A DNA stretch of 64,000 nt, taken from NCBI RefSeq assembly GCF_025995235.1, contig NZ_BAPT01000010.1, positions 1 through 64,000 of the forward strand, given 5' to 3'. The DNA comes from Ameyamaea chiangmaiensis. GTDB taxonomy: Bacteria; Pseudomonadota; Alphaproteobacteria; Acetobacterales; Acetobacteraceae. Position 1 is the stretch's first letter. Each line of letters starts with the position of its first letter. The position numbers and the translations under genes are program-made. The notes under the pieces were generated by a model that had not been told where the DNA came from, searched no databases, and saw only the letters and a program-made list of their open reading frames with translations. Of this stretch, positions 17,036-25,984 are shown one piece after another.

Positions 17036-18619
17036 TCAGGCGACGTCGGTGGCCAGGTCCTCTGGCTCCGCGCGGGTGCGCTTGACCAGAAGCTTGTTCA
17101 GCGCGTGAACATAGGCGCGTACGGCGGACACCACGGTATCGGCGTCGGCGCCCTGTCCGTCCACCATCTTGCCACCTTCTTCCAGACGGACCGTAGTGCG
17201 GGCCTGCGCGTCGGATCCTTCGGTGATCGCACCGACGGAATACAGCGACAGGGTCGCCTCGTGCGGAAAGATCGCCCGGATCGCCGTGAAAGCGGCGTCG
17301 ACCGGGCCATTGCCGGTGACGGACGCGGTCCTGTCTTCACCGTCGACCTCCAGCGTCAGCTCCGCCCGGGCCGGGCGGCGTGATCCGGCGGTCAGTTCGA
17401 TCGACTGGAAACGGATGCGGGCATGATCGCGGACCTCGTCATCGACCAGAGCGACGATGTCCTCGTCGTAGACGACCTTCTTGTGGTCCGCGAGGTCCTT
17501 GAAGCGGGCGAACGCGTCGTTGACCTGATTGTCGCCCAGATCGCCATAGCCCAGCGTGGCCAGCTTGTCGCGGAACGCGGCGCGGCCGGAATGCTTGCCC
17601 AGCACCAGCGACGACCGCGACCAGCCCACGCTTTCGGGTGTCATGATCTCGTAGGTCGCGGCGTTCTTCAGTACGCCGTCCTGGTGGATGCCGCTTTCAT
17701 GCGCGAACGCGTTGCGGCCGACGATGGCCTTGTTAGGCTGTACGTCGAAGCCGGTGATGGTCGACAGCATGCGCGACACCTTCAACAGGCGCTCGGAGTG
17801 CACGCGCGTCTTGAACGGCATCGCGTCCTGACGCGTCCGCAGCGCCATGACGATCTCTTCCAGCGCCGCGTTGCCCGCGCGTTCGCCGATCCCGTTGATC
17901 GTGCATTCGATCTGGCGGGCACCCCCGCGCACCGACGCCAGCGTGTTGGCGACGGCCAGTCCCAGATCGTTGTGGTTGTGGGCCGAGAAGATGACGCCAT
18001 CCGCGCCCGGGACGCGGTCGCGCAGCATGGAGAAAATCCGCTCCATATCCTCTGGCGTGGCATAGCCCACGGTGTCGGGGATATTGATCGTGGTCGCGCC
18101 CGCCTTGATAGCGGCCTCGACGCAGCGGCACAGGAAGTCCGGCTCGGTGCGGGAGCCGTCCTCGGCCGACCACTCGACGTCGTCCGTGAAGTTGCGCGCC
18201 GACGTGTTGCCGGCTGTGATCAGTTCCAGAACCGTCTCGGGCTCCATCCGCAGCTTGTATTTCATGTGCAGCGGAGAGGTGGAGATGAAGTTGTGGATCC
18301 GGCCACGCTCGGCCGGGCGGATCGCCTCGCCGGCGCTGGCGATGTCGTTCTTGCCGCCCGAACGTGCCAGGGCGCAGATGACGGCGCCGCGCACATGCTG
18401 CGCGATCTGGTGGACGCTTTCGAAGTCCCCGCGGGAGGCGACCGGGAAGCCGGCCTCGATCACATCGACGCCCAGATCGGCCAGCGCCTCGGCCATGCGC
18501 AGCTTTTCGGCGAGGTTCATGGAAAAGCCGGGCGACTGTTCGCCGTCGCGCAGGGTGGTGTCGAACAGGATGACGCGTGAGTCGTCGATCTGGCCGAAGG
18601 AGGGGTGATGGATGGTCAT
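17036..18619 (-). CDS. leuA: 2-isopropylmalate synthase
   Basis: First committed enzyme of leucine synthesis, condensing acetyl-CoA with 2-ketoisovalerate. The 527 residues comprise the HMGL-like TIM barrel with FDTTLRDGEQSPG near the N terminus and the metal-binding HNHND box, then the C-terminal LeuA regulatory domain that binds leucine for feedback inhibition. The ATG at 18619 fits the family start (MTIHHPS...). A short Leu-rich reading frame lies 124 nt upstream and probably attenuates this gene in response to leucyl-tRNA. It stands alone, convergent with the lipoprotein pair. Confidence 0.96.
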   Translation of the reverse strand: MTIHHPSFGQIDDSRVILFDTTLRDGEQSPGFSMNLAEKLRMAEALADLGVDVIEAGFPVASRGDFESVHQIAQHVRGAVICALARSGGKNDIASAGEAIRPAERGRIHNFISTSPLHMKYKLRMEPETVLELITAGNTSARNFTDDVEWSAEDGSRTEPDFLCRCVEAAIKAGATTINIPDTVGYATPEDMERIFSMLRDRVPGADGVIFSAHNHNDLGLAVANTLASVRGGARQIECTINGIGERAGNAALEEIVMALRTRQDAMPFKTRVHSERLLKVSRMLSTITGFDVQPNKAIVGRNAFAHESGIHQDGVLKNAATYEIMTPESVGWSRSSLVLGKHSGRAAFRDKLATLGYGDLGDNQVNDAFARFKDLADHKKVVYDEDIVALVDDEVRDHARIRFQSIELTAGSRRPARAELTLEVDGEDRTASVTGNGPVDAAFTAIRAIFPHEATLSLYSVGAITEGSDAQARTTVRLEEGGKMVDGQGADADTVVSAVRAYVHALNKLLVKRTRAEPEDLATDVA

Positions 18620-18653
18620 GATGGCCTCGGTTGGTCGGTCTTCTGTGTCCTGT

Positions 18654-18698
18654 CGGGGCACAGGGTGCCCCGCTGTCGTCTGCACGGGTCAAGACCCG
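18654..18698 (-). promoter_or_regulatory. Tandem hairpins in the leuA leader (possible attenuator)
   Basis: Between the leader peptide and leuA the minus-strand RNA can form CGGGTC/GACCCG (18685-18698) and then CGGGGCAC/GTGCCCCG (18654-18672). A competing upstream pairing joins CAGGGG (18706-18711 on the minus strand) with CCCCTG at the leader stop codon (18745-18750). This is the layout expected of an attenuator, but the last stem has no following U tract, so the exact mechanism is uncertain. Confidence 0.45.
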
Positions 18699-18743
18699 CT
18701 TTCATCCCCTGGGCGAGCTGGCGCGAAGGCCGGCGTTCAACGC

Positions 18744-18851
18744 TCAGGGGCCGATAAGTCGCAGCGTAAGGAGCGGAAGAAGCAGCGCGCGCGTCGACGT
18801 GGGCGCGAAAGCGCCTGCTGCGTCGATCCGGGCGTGCCGAGTGGAGTCCAT
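18744..18851 (-). CDS. Putative leuA leader peptide (leucine attenuator)
   Basis: A 35-codon frame whose end reads RALLLPLLTLRLIGP: seven leucines among ten residues (23-32). Four of the seven Leu codons are CTT, otherwise uncommon in this GC-rich genome. It stops 124 nt before leuA, with hairpins in between. Leader peptides rich in the regulated amino acid, through which ribosome stalling controls RNA folding, are well known for leu operons of Proteobacteria. The ATG at 18851 is the likeliest start but its ribosome-binding site is weak. The product itself would have no function. Confidence 0.68.
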   Translation of the reverse strand: MDSTRHARIDAAGAFAPTSTRALLLPLLTLRLIGP

Positions 18852-18955
18852 GGCCGGCACCATACAGATCAGGGGGGCGAATGCAACCGCAAACCGCGTG
18901 TCTGCGCCCGACCGATCCGTGTTACGCTGATGCACCCTTTTGCTGGAGAACCGCC

Positions 18956-19804
18956 GTGCCGGTCACATTTGCCCCGCGCGCCACGGCATGGGTCGCCTCG
19001 TTGCATGTCTATCCCGTCAAGTCCCTGGCCGCTGTCGAGTGTGAGAGCGTGGCGGTGGAGCCGCGCGGGCTGGCCGATGACCGGCAGTGGGTCGTCTGCA
19101 CGCCGGACGGTCGCTTCCTTACCCAGCGCGATCATCCGGAGATGGCCACGATCGGCGCCTGCGTCACGAAGGGAGGGCTGCGGCTGAGCTGTGGCGGCGC
19201 GACCATCGCGGTCGACCGCCCGGGCCCCGACGCGCCCCGGTTGCCGGTGAAAATCTGGCGTGACCGTGTTGTGTGTCGGCGTGCCGGGGCGGAGGCGGCC
19301 GCGTGGCTGTCGGCGCGGCTGGGTGTTGCGTGTCTGCTGGCCCATCAGTTTGATGCGGGTTCGCGCCAGGCCGACCCGGCGTTCGCGCCGGCGGATACGC
19401 CGGTCTCGCTGGCCGATGGGTTTCCGGTGCTGCTGGCCAACATGGCATCGGCCCGCGATCTTGAGGCCCGGATCGGTGCCCTAACCCCCATGAGCCGCTT
19501 TCGCGCCAATATCGTGATCGAAGGGCTGGAGGCTTGGGACGAGGACGCGTGGCGCCGCGTTGCGATCGGGCCGGCTGTGTTGCGTGTGGTCAAGCCATGC
19601 TCGCGGTGCGTGGTCACCACCGTCGACCAGACGACAGGGCAGCGGTCCGACCCGCGTGAGCCGCTGCGCACGCTTGCCACCTTCCGCAAGGGACGAAAGG
19701 GCGTGATGTTCGGCCAGAACGCGGTCGCCGAGACGCTGGGGTGTATCCGCCTCGGCGATCCGGTGCGCGTTCTGGAGCGCGGTCCGTCAAACCTTTATCT
19801 GTGA
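18956..19804 (+). CDS. MOSC domain-containing protein (YcbX/mARC-like)
   Basis: A 282-residue protein with an N-terminal MOSC beta-barrel domain (WVASLHVYPVKSLAAV, RGLADDRQWVV) and a C-terminal MOSC domain. The conserved Cys of molybdenum-cofactor-binding members lies in KPCSRCVVTTVDQTTG, followed by a downstream FGQNAV. Relatives such as YcbX and mARC reduce N-hydroxylated compounds. It has no C-terminal 2Fe-2S domain, so it would need a separate electron donor. The GTG at 18956 has GGAG 7 nt upstream; the frame extends further without similarity. It is divergent from the leuA leader. Confidence 0.85.
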   Translation: MPVTFAPRATAWVASLHVYPVKSLAAVECESVAVEPRGLADDRQWVVCTPDGRFLTQRDHPEMATIGACVTKGGLRLSCGGATIAVDRPGPDAPRLPVKIWRDRVVCRRAGAEAAAWLSARLGVACLLAHQFDAGSRQADPAFAPADTPVSLADGFPVLLANMASARDLEARIGALTPMSRFRANIVIEGLEAWDEDAWRRVAIGPAVLRVVKPCSRCVVTTVDQTTGQRSDPREPLRTLATFRKGRKGVMFGQNAVAETLGCIRLGDPVRVLERGPSNLYL

Positions 19805-20017
19805 GGCGTCGCGTTGGCCGATCGGCTGTCAGTCCGTCGGCAGCGGCCCGATGGCCGGGTTCGGCATGGAAGGCCGGTTACGGGGATGTCGGCCGGGATA
19901 AACTGCGATGCCGGCCTATACGGAGGCAGTCGGATCGGTCGACAACGATCGCCGGGAACGCTGCGGCGCCGGTTTGATGATCGGGACTGTGTGGCGGACG
20001 CCCAGGCGCATCGGGCC

Positions 20018-20935
20018 TCAGCCTGCGAGCGCGGTAAAGCCTGGGCCGGACGTGAAATAGCGGTCGATGGCGGTACGCATGGCACCGGCGACCATCATGC
20101 GATGGCCGGCCTGGCGCAGCGCGGCCTCGTCCATTGCGTTGGACATGAAGCCCATTTCGACCAGAACGGAGGGGATTTCGGCTGATTTGAGCACCACGAA
20201 AGCCGCGTGGCGCGAGGGATGGGTCAGCAGGCCGATCCGGGGCCCGAAGGCGTTCACCACGCTGTTGGCCATGAGGGCCGATCCGCGCCGTGTCTCTTCG
20301 GTCACGAGGCTGGCGAGGATCTGCTGCACCTCGGGCGAGGCGGCGTGCACGCGAGGGCCGGCGAAGCGATCGGCACTGTTCTCGGTCTGGGCCAGGGCCG
20401 CCGTCTGCGCGTCCGATGCGTTGCCGGACAGGGTATAGACGCTGGCACCGCGGACGCTGCGGTCGTGCAGGGCGTCGGCGTGCATGGACACGAACAGGGC
20501 CGCGCGATGGCCCTGGGCGATCTCGACACGACCGTCGAGGGGGATGAAGCGGTCGTCGGACCGGGTCATGGCGACGCGGTAACGTCCGCTGGCGTGCAAC
20601 TGTCGCGCAAGTTCGGTCGCCGCGGCCTCGGCGATGTGTTTCTCGTAGGTGCCGCTGACGCCGATGGCCCCGGGATCCTTGCCGCCATGGCCGGGGTCGA
20701 GCATGACAAGCGGCAGGGAGGGCGTCGCGCGGCCGATGATGGCGGGGGAGGCGACCGGGGCCTTCGTCGCCATATGCTTTGTCGCCATATGCTTTGGTGC
20801 GTGGGGCGTTGCCGCCTGTGCGATCTGGGGCGTCGCCGCCCACAGTCCCGCCTGCGTCGCCAGTCGCAGGACGGTCCGGCGGGACGGCGTGTCCGCCTCT
20901 GGCGGGGTCTGGGCAGAGGACGGGCGGTCGTTCAT
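20018..20935 (-). CDS. N-acetylmuramoyl-L-alanine amidase (AmiC-type), Tat-exported
   Basis: A 305-residue zinc amidase that cleaves the bond between MurNAc and the stem peptide, usually during cell separation. The N terminus has a twin-arginine signal (SRRTVLRLA, RR at 19-20, cleavage near AQA 41), as in E. coli AmiA and AmiC. The Amidase_3 domain shows zinc ligands H83 (DPGHGG), E98 (TYEKHI), H152 (SMHAD) and catalytic E260 (LVEMGF). A short direct repeat KHMATKHMATK (49-58) lies in the linker. No AMIN domain is present. The start at 20935 excludes a 22-residue extension. Confidence 0.92.
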   Translation of the reverse strand: MNDRPSSAQTPPEADTPSRRTVLRLATQAGLWAATPQIAQAATPHAPKHMATKHMATKAPVASPAIIGRATPSLPLVMLDPGHGGKDPGAIGVSGTYEKHIAEAAATELARQLHASGRYRVAMTRSDDRFIPLDGRVEIAQGHRAALFVSMHADALHDRSVRGASVYTLSGNASDAQTAALAQTENSADRFAGPRVHAASPEVQQILASLVTEETRRGSALMANSVVNAFGPRIGLLTHPSRHAAFVVLKSAEIPSVLVEMGFMSNAMDEAALRQAGHRMMVAGAMRTAIDRYFTSGPGFTALAG

Positions 20936-21556
20936 CAACGTGTTCCGTTCCTGGAGGTGCGTCTGGTGTGAGCAATCGGGGGCAACCCTATCAGTTTTCA
21001 CGATTTTGGCCAGTTTTTCCGTTGGTGTGCGGAAAGGATGTCTTGCGGGGCGGGCGTATTTCGTTCATGCTCGCAATGCGTGACGTCGGTCCGACGGTCG
21101 ATGCCAGCCAGACACCACTCTGTCGGTGGCCTCCCGCACGAACTGACGAGCGCAGCGCTGCTTCCGACCGGAAGGTGCCGTTCCCTCTGTAGCTGCCCTG
21201 CGTTGTGGGGCTGCCTGCTGGATATGGCGTTCCCCGGCGTCCTGACGGTGGTTTCCCCGCCCGAGGATGGGTGGCGTGAACGCGGATGAAACCGGGCCCG
21301 TGGTTCCGATGCCATCCTTGTACAACCGATGTGTAAGCGGGACCGACGACAGGCGTGCAGACCAATGGCGCAACCGGAATGACGACAGGGAGTGCACCAC
21401 GATCGTGGTGCGAAGCCCCTGTGTCCCGTACGCCCGGTCTGGCCGGGGATCCGTCTCTTTCTTTCTTTTTTGCCGTTTCGCACCCGCTGCGCGGCCGGAG
21501 GGCGAGCGCCCCCGGACGCGACCGCGCCGGAACGGTCGACCGGAGTTCTCCTCTTT
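20936..21556. other. Long intergenic region: rne leader and divergent promoters
   Basis: A 621-bp gap between the amidase gene and rne. It probably holds the amidase promoter and a long 5' untranslated leader of rne, where RNase E commonly regulates its own mRNA. A perfect 18-nt palindrome (GCACCACGATCGTGGTGC, 21393-21410) and several GC-rich hairpins are visible. No open frame here looks protein-like. Confidence 0.5.
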
Positions 21557-24487
21557 ATGACCAAGCGTATGCTGATCGACACGACGCACGCGGAAGAAAC
21601 CCGCGTCGTCGTGATGGATGGTAACCGACTCGAAGATTACGACGTCGAAACCTCGGCCAAGAAACAGCTCAAGGGCAATATCTATCTCGCGAAGGTTATC
21701 CGCGTAGAGCCGAGCCTCCAGGCCGCTTTCGTGGAATATGGCGGCAATCGCCACGGCTTCCTGGCCTTCAGCGAGATCCATCCCGACTATTACCAGATCC
21801 CCATCGCTGACCGCGAAAAGCTGCTCGCGCTTCAGGAAGAGGAAGTCCGCGCCGAGGAAGCTCGCGCCGCGCGTGAGGACGAGGCCGACGACGTCGCGAC
21901 CGCTGATGAGGGCGGGAGCGTCGCCGCCGATGCCGATCCGGATGAGGACGGTGCGGGCCATCGTCACGCGCCGGAGACGGTCGGCGGCGAGCACGACACC
22001 GGCGATGACGGCGCGGCCCAGCGTCGCACGGCGCGCTTCCTGCGCAATTACAAGATCCAGGAGGTCATCCGGCGCCGTCAGGTGATCCTGGTCCAGGTGG
22101 TCAAGGAAGAGCGCGGCAACAAGGGTGCGGCGCTGACCACCTACATCTCGCTGGCCGGTCGTTATTGCGTGCTGATGCCCAACGCCCTGCGTGGCGGCGG
22201 TGTGTCGCGCAAGATCACCTCCGTCTCGGACCGCAAGCGTCTGCGTGATACGATCGCGTCCCTCGAACTGCCGCGCGGCATGTCGATGATCGTCCGCACC
22301 GCCGGGGCGCAGCGCCCGCAGCAGGAGATCATCCGTGATTGCGAGTATCTTCTGCATCTGTGGGATGACATCCGCGAACTGACCCTTCAGTCCGTCGCCC
22401 CGGCGCTGGTCTATGAAGAGGCAAGCCTGATCAAGCGCGCGATCCGTGACGTCTATACCCGCGACATCGAGGAAATCGTCGTCGATGGCGAGACGGCGTG
22501 GAAAAGCACGCGCGATTTCATGCGTATGCTGATGCCGCAGAGCGCGCACAAGGTGCATGCGTGGAAGGCAAGCGGCCAGAGCCTGTTTGCCCATTATCAG
22601 GTTGAAGGGCATCTCGACGCGATGTTCCTGCCGACCGCGCAACTGCGGTCGGGCGGGTATCTGGTGATCAACCAGACGGAAGCGCTGGTCTCGATCGACG
22701 TGAACTCCGGCCGCTCTACGCGTGAGCGCAATATCGAGGAAACCGCACTGCGGACCAACCTCGAGGCGGCGGACGAGGTCGCGCGCCAGCTGCGTCTGCG
22801 CGATCTGTCGGGCCTGATCGTGATCGATTTCATCGACATGGAAAGCCGCAAGCATAACGCGATGGTCGAGCGGCGTCTGAAGGACGCGCTGCGGTCGGAC
22901 CGTGCGCGCATCCAGGTCGGTTCGATCTCGCATTTCGGCCTTCTGGAAATGTCGCGCCAGCGGCTGCGCCCATCGATCGCCGAATCGGTCTTCACCACCT
23001 GCCCGCACTGCCAGGGAACGGGCGTCATTCGCGGCACCGAGAGTGCGGCGCTGCACGTCCTGCGCGCCATCGACGAAGAGGGCAGCCGGGGCAAGGCCGC
23101 CGAGATCACGGTCAACGTGGCCGGTGCGATTGCGCTGTATATCCTCAACCACAAGCGCGCGTGGCTGTCGGAGATCGAGCGTCGCCATCATATGCTCAGC
23201 GTGTTCGTGGCTGACGACAGCATCCTGCCGCCGCAGTTCCGTATCGAGCGCGTGCGTCCGCAGACGGAGCGGCAGGAGGCTGAGCCGAGGCATGACCTCT
23301 CCGCCCCTGTGATCGAAGCGCCCGGCGTGGTGCGTGAAATCCCGATCGCCGCGGATCAGCCACCCGAGTCGGCTCTGGCCGAAGGCAGCACCATCATCCC
23401 GGCGCCGACCAGCGAAGACGGCGAGGATGAACCGCGCCGCAAGCGTCGTCGTCGCCGCCGTCGTCGTGGCGGTCGTCAAGAGGACGAGGCGATGGCAGCG
23501 GGCCAGGGTGGCGTTGCGGATCAGGCCGCTGACTCCGACGAGGACGATGCCGAGAGCGACGATGACGTGGTGTCGGCGACGCCGGTCGCCGCGGCGCCTG
23601 CCGAAAGCGCACCGGGTGAGCTGATGCCCGGTCGTCGCCGCACGCGCAGCCGCCGACGGTCTCGTGGTGGCCAGACCGATCAGGCCGACGAGGCTCAGGT
23701 GCCAGCGGCCGAGAGGCCGGTGCAGCGCAGCGAGGCTCGGCCGCAGAATCGTCCGGCGGAACGGCCCGCGTGGCGTGGCCCGACGCCCGCAAACCCGTTC
23801 GGCGGCGAATTCGACATCTTCGACGTGATCGAACGCAGCGAGCGTCTGCCGGTCGACCCGGTCGGGGCGCCCGTTTCACGCTCGACGCAGGACAGTGTCC
23901 GGGCGCCGGTGGCGATGGACGCGCCGTTGACGGAGCGTCCAGTGACCGTGCCGGCGGCAGTCGTGGCCGAGGCTTCCGTTGCCGAAGAGGATGCGCCGCG
24001 CAAGCCGGGTCGACGCCGGACGCGTCGCACGGCCCCGGTTGCTGCCGAGGAACCGGTGGCTGAGTCGACCCCTGTCGTGGATGCGGAGCCGGAAGCTACT
24101 GTCGCCGATCCGGCGGAGGAAGCACCCAAGCCGACGCGTCGTCGTCGCACGACCAAGGCCAAGGCCACCGAGCCGGTCGAAGCTGCAGTGGTTGCGGCCG
24201 AGCCGGTGATGCCCGTGTCAGACGAAGCGGCCCCGGCCCGCACGCGGCGACGCACGGCCAAGGCCGCCGCGTCGGCCCCCGAAGTCGCGGAGCCCGAGGC
24301 GCCAGTGAAGAAGCCGCGTGCACGCCGCACGACCAAGGCTGCTGCCGTTGCCGAGACCGACGAGGCAAAGCCGGTCGCCAAGACCCGACGCAAGACGAAG
24401 GCGGCGGACGAGGGCGTGGTTCAGCCGATCGTCATTGAAGACGCGCCGCCGGCCGGTTCCCGCCGCACGGGCTGGTGGCGCCGGTAG
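21557..24487 (+). CDS. rne: Ribonuclease E/G
   Basis: Essential endoribonuclease for mRNA decay and rRNA/tRNA processing (976 residues). The N-terminal S1 domain is split by an acidic insertion (about residues 95-160), typical of Alphaproteobacteria. Then come the 5'-sensor segment (RGGGVSRKI), the DNase-I-like catalytic core with IDVNSGR (Asp near 380) and LIVIDFIDM (second Asp near 423), and the zinc-link CPHC (about 481-484). The C-terminal half is disordered, rich in Arg blocks, Ala, Pro and Glu, and should bind RNA and degradosome partners. The ATG at 21557 precedes the conserved MLIDTTHAEETRV start. Confidence 0.95.
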   Translation: MTKRMLIDTTHAEETRVVVMDGNRLEDYDVETSAKKQLKGNIYLAKVIRVEPSLQAAFVEYGGNRHGFLAFSEIHPDYYQIPIADREKLLALQEEEVRAEEARAAREDEADDVATADEGGSVAADADPDEDGAGHRHAPETVGGEHDTGDDGAAQRRTARFLRNYKIQEVIRRRQVILVQVVKEERGNKGAALTTYISLAGRYCVLMPNALRGGGVSRKITSVSDRKRLRDTIASLELPRGMSMIVRTAGAQRPQQEIIRDCEYLLHLWDDIRELTLQSVAPALVYEEASLIKRAIRDVYTRDIEEIVVDGETAWKSTRDFMRMLMPQSAHKVHAWKASGQSLFAHYQVEGHLDAMFLPTAQLRSGGYLVINQTEALVSIDVNSGRSTRERNIEETALRTNLEAADEVARQLRLRDLSGLIVIDFIDMESRKHNAMVERRLKDALRSDRARIQVGSISHFGLLEMSRQRLRPSIAESVFTTCPHCQGTGVIRGTESAALHVLRAIDEEGSRGKAAEITVNVAGAIALYILNHKRAWLSEIERRHHMLSVFVADDSILPPQFRIERVRPQTERQEAEPRHDLSAPVIEAPGVVREIPIAADQPPESALAEGSTIIPAPTSEDGEDEPRRKRRRRRRRRGGRQEDEAMAAGQGGVADQAADSDEDDAESDDDVVSATPVAAAPAESAPGELMPGRRRTRSRRRSRGGQTDQADEAQVPAAERPVQRSEARPQNRPAERPAWRGPTPANPFGGEFDIFDVIERSERLPVDPVGAPVSRSTQDSVRAPVAMDAPLTERPVTVPAAVVAEASVAEEDAPRKPGRRRTRRTAPVAAEEPVAESTPVVDAEPEATVADPAEEAPKPTRRRRTTKAKATEPVEAAVVAAEPVMPVSDEAAPARTRRRTAKAAASAPEVAEPEAPVKKPRARRTTKAAAVAETDEAKPVAKTRRKTKAADEGVVQPIVIEDAPPAGSRRTGWWRR

Positions 24488-24516
24488 TACCGGCGGCCCC
24501 CGCGTCAGGGAGATTT

Positions 24517-24559
24517 GCTGTAGCCGGTTGGCGTGTGCCAGCCGGCTACAGCTGTTTTT
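24517..24559 (+). terminator. Rho-independent terminator of rne
   Basis: A long stem (CTGTAGCCGG...CCGGCTACAG with further TTGGC/GCCAG pairing) is followed by GCTGTTTTT, 30 bp past the rne stop. The opposite strand has no T run, so it should not stop the converging glycosyltransferase operon. Confidence 0.85.
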
Positions 24560-24645
24560 GGGGCTCGTGATTGCGGGGGCACGTGGCCCCGGATGGCCGG
24601 TGGAGGCGCCGGATGTTCGGGTCAGTCGTACGGCGGTCGGTTGCG

Positions 24646-25866
24646 TTACGGCCCGACGATCCGCGCGATTTCCTGTTCATACAGGTCGAGGCATCGTTCC
24701 TGATCGAGGTGGCTTTCCGCGTAGGCGCGCGCACCTTTCGACAGTTTACGGGCCAGCTTTTGGTCTTCCAGCACCTCGAGCACGCCCTGGGCGATCCGCT
24801 CGGGTTGCAGGAACGGGACGAGCAGTCCGTTTTTCCCGTCCTGAACGAACTCGCTTACGGGTGCCGTATCGCTGCCGACGACCACGCATCCCGTCGCGAG
24901 GGCCTCGCGCAGTGACCACGAGGCTACGAAGGGATAGGTCAGGTAGACGTGCGCGTCAGAGCGCTTGAGCAGTGCCCGAAATGAGTCGTACGGCACCTTG
25001 CCGACGAAGTGAACGCGGCTGGGGTCGATCCTGTCGCCCAGTTCGCGCAGCATCGTGTCGCGCCATGTCGCATTGACCAGCCGCGCACCGTAGCTGACGC
25101 CGTCGCCACCGACGAGAATGACCCGTGCGTCGGGTCGTTCGTCCAGAATGCGTGGCAGGGCGCGCATGAACACGTGAAAGCCGCGATAGGGTTCGAGATC
25201 CCGCGACACATAGGTCACGAGCTTTTCATCCGCGCCGACATGCACACCGCAAATATCCTGATCCTTGCGAGCGCGTTTTGGTGCCGGTCGGCATTTGTCG
25301 AGGTCCGCGCCTTCCGCGATCAGGCGGATCTGCGGTTGTGCCCAGTCGGGATAGGTGTCGCGCTGGAACTGCGTCGGGGTCTGGCCGTGTTGCCCGAGCA
25401 TCAGGGCCTGAAGGTTGATGGCGTTCTTGGCGCGGACATTGGCCAGAAGATTCGCGGCCTGGGGGAATTCGTCGTCGAAGCCGACGTCGAGATCATGCGT
25501 GGCGTAGAAAAACTCGAAATAGCCAAGGATTGGCGTGGTCGGAAACACGTCAACCAGATCGAGAAGCTCCCCCCATCCGTGGTGTCCGATGATGATATCG
25601 GGCTCAAAGCCGAGCTGCTTGAGGGAGCGAGCGGTGCGGGCGACGTATTCCGCCCGGCGCAGGCCCTTTTCGAGTTCATGCGCGCCGGGATGGATGGCGT
25701 CCATATCCTTGGGCGGCAGCCGATAGATGGCCTTGCGCACGCCGGGGATGACGCTTTCGTTGGGTTCGCAGATAAAGACGATCTCGTTTCCCGGACGCGC
25801 ATTGAGGCGCTGGATCAGGTAAAGAAACTGTCCGGGAAAATTCTGATGTACGAAGAGATATTTCAA
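24646..25866 (-). CDS. Glycosyltransferase family 4 protein
   Basis: A 406-residue GT-B glycosyltransferase. The N-terminal domain begins KYLFVHQNFPGQFLYL, followed by IIIGHHGWGE and the typical EFFYATHDLDVGFDDEF stretch; the C-terminal nucleotide-sugar domain has YVSRDLEPYRGFHVFMRALP, the HFVGKVPYDSF loop, and VASWSLREALATGC with the Glu-containing donor motif. It probably adds a sugar to a surface glycan. The TTG at 25866 starts exactly at the conserved N terminus and has AGGTGG just before; no ATG or GTG is better placed. It is the last gene of the six-gene minus-strand cassette. Confidence 0.85.
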   Translation of the reverse strand: MKYLFVHQNFPGQFLYLIQRLNARPGNEIVFICEPNESVIPGVRKAIYRLPPKDMDAIHPGAHELEKGLRRAEYVARTARSLKQLGFEPDIIIGHHGWGELLDLVDVFPTTPILGYFEFFYATHDLDVGFDDEFPQAANLLANVRAKNAINLQALMLGQHGQTPTQFQRDTYPDWAQPQIRLIAEGADLDKCRPAPKRARKDQDICGVHVGADEKLVTYVSRDLEPYRGFHVFMRALPRILDERPDARVILVGGDGVSYGARLVNATWRDTMLRELGDRIDPSRVHFVGKVPYDSFRALLKRSDAHVYLTYPFVASWSLREALATGCVVVGSDTAPVSEFVQDGKNGLLVPFLQPERIAQGVLEVLEDQKLARKLSKGARAYAESHLDQERCLDLYEQEIARIVGP

Positions 25867-25984
25867 GAACCACCTGTCGGTCGCGGGACCGGTCGCGGGC
25901 GTTCGCTTTCGCGTATGGGACGTCCTGCGGCCGTCGCGCCGCAGGAGACCGCTGCCGGCATTGTTGGAGCGGGTGGCGTCGCTG

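Noticed and set aside
21065..23479. An 804-codon minus-strand open frame opposite rne
   Set aside because: It is antisense to RNase E, is dominated by composition-driven residues, and has no family motif; long antisense frames are expected in GC-rich DNA.
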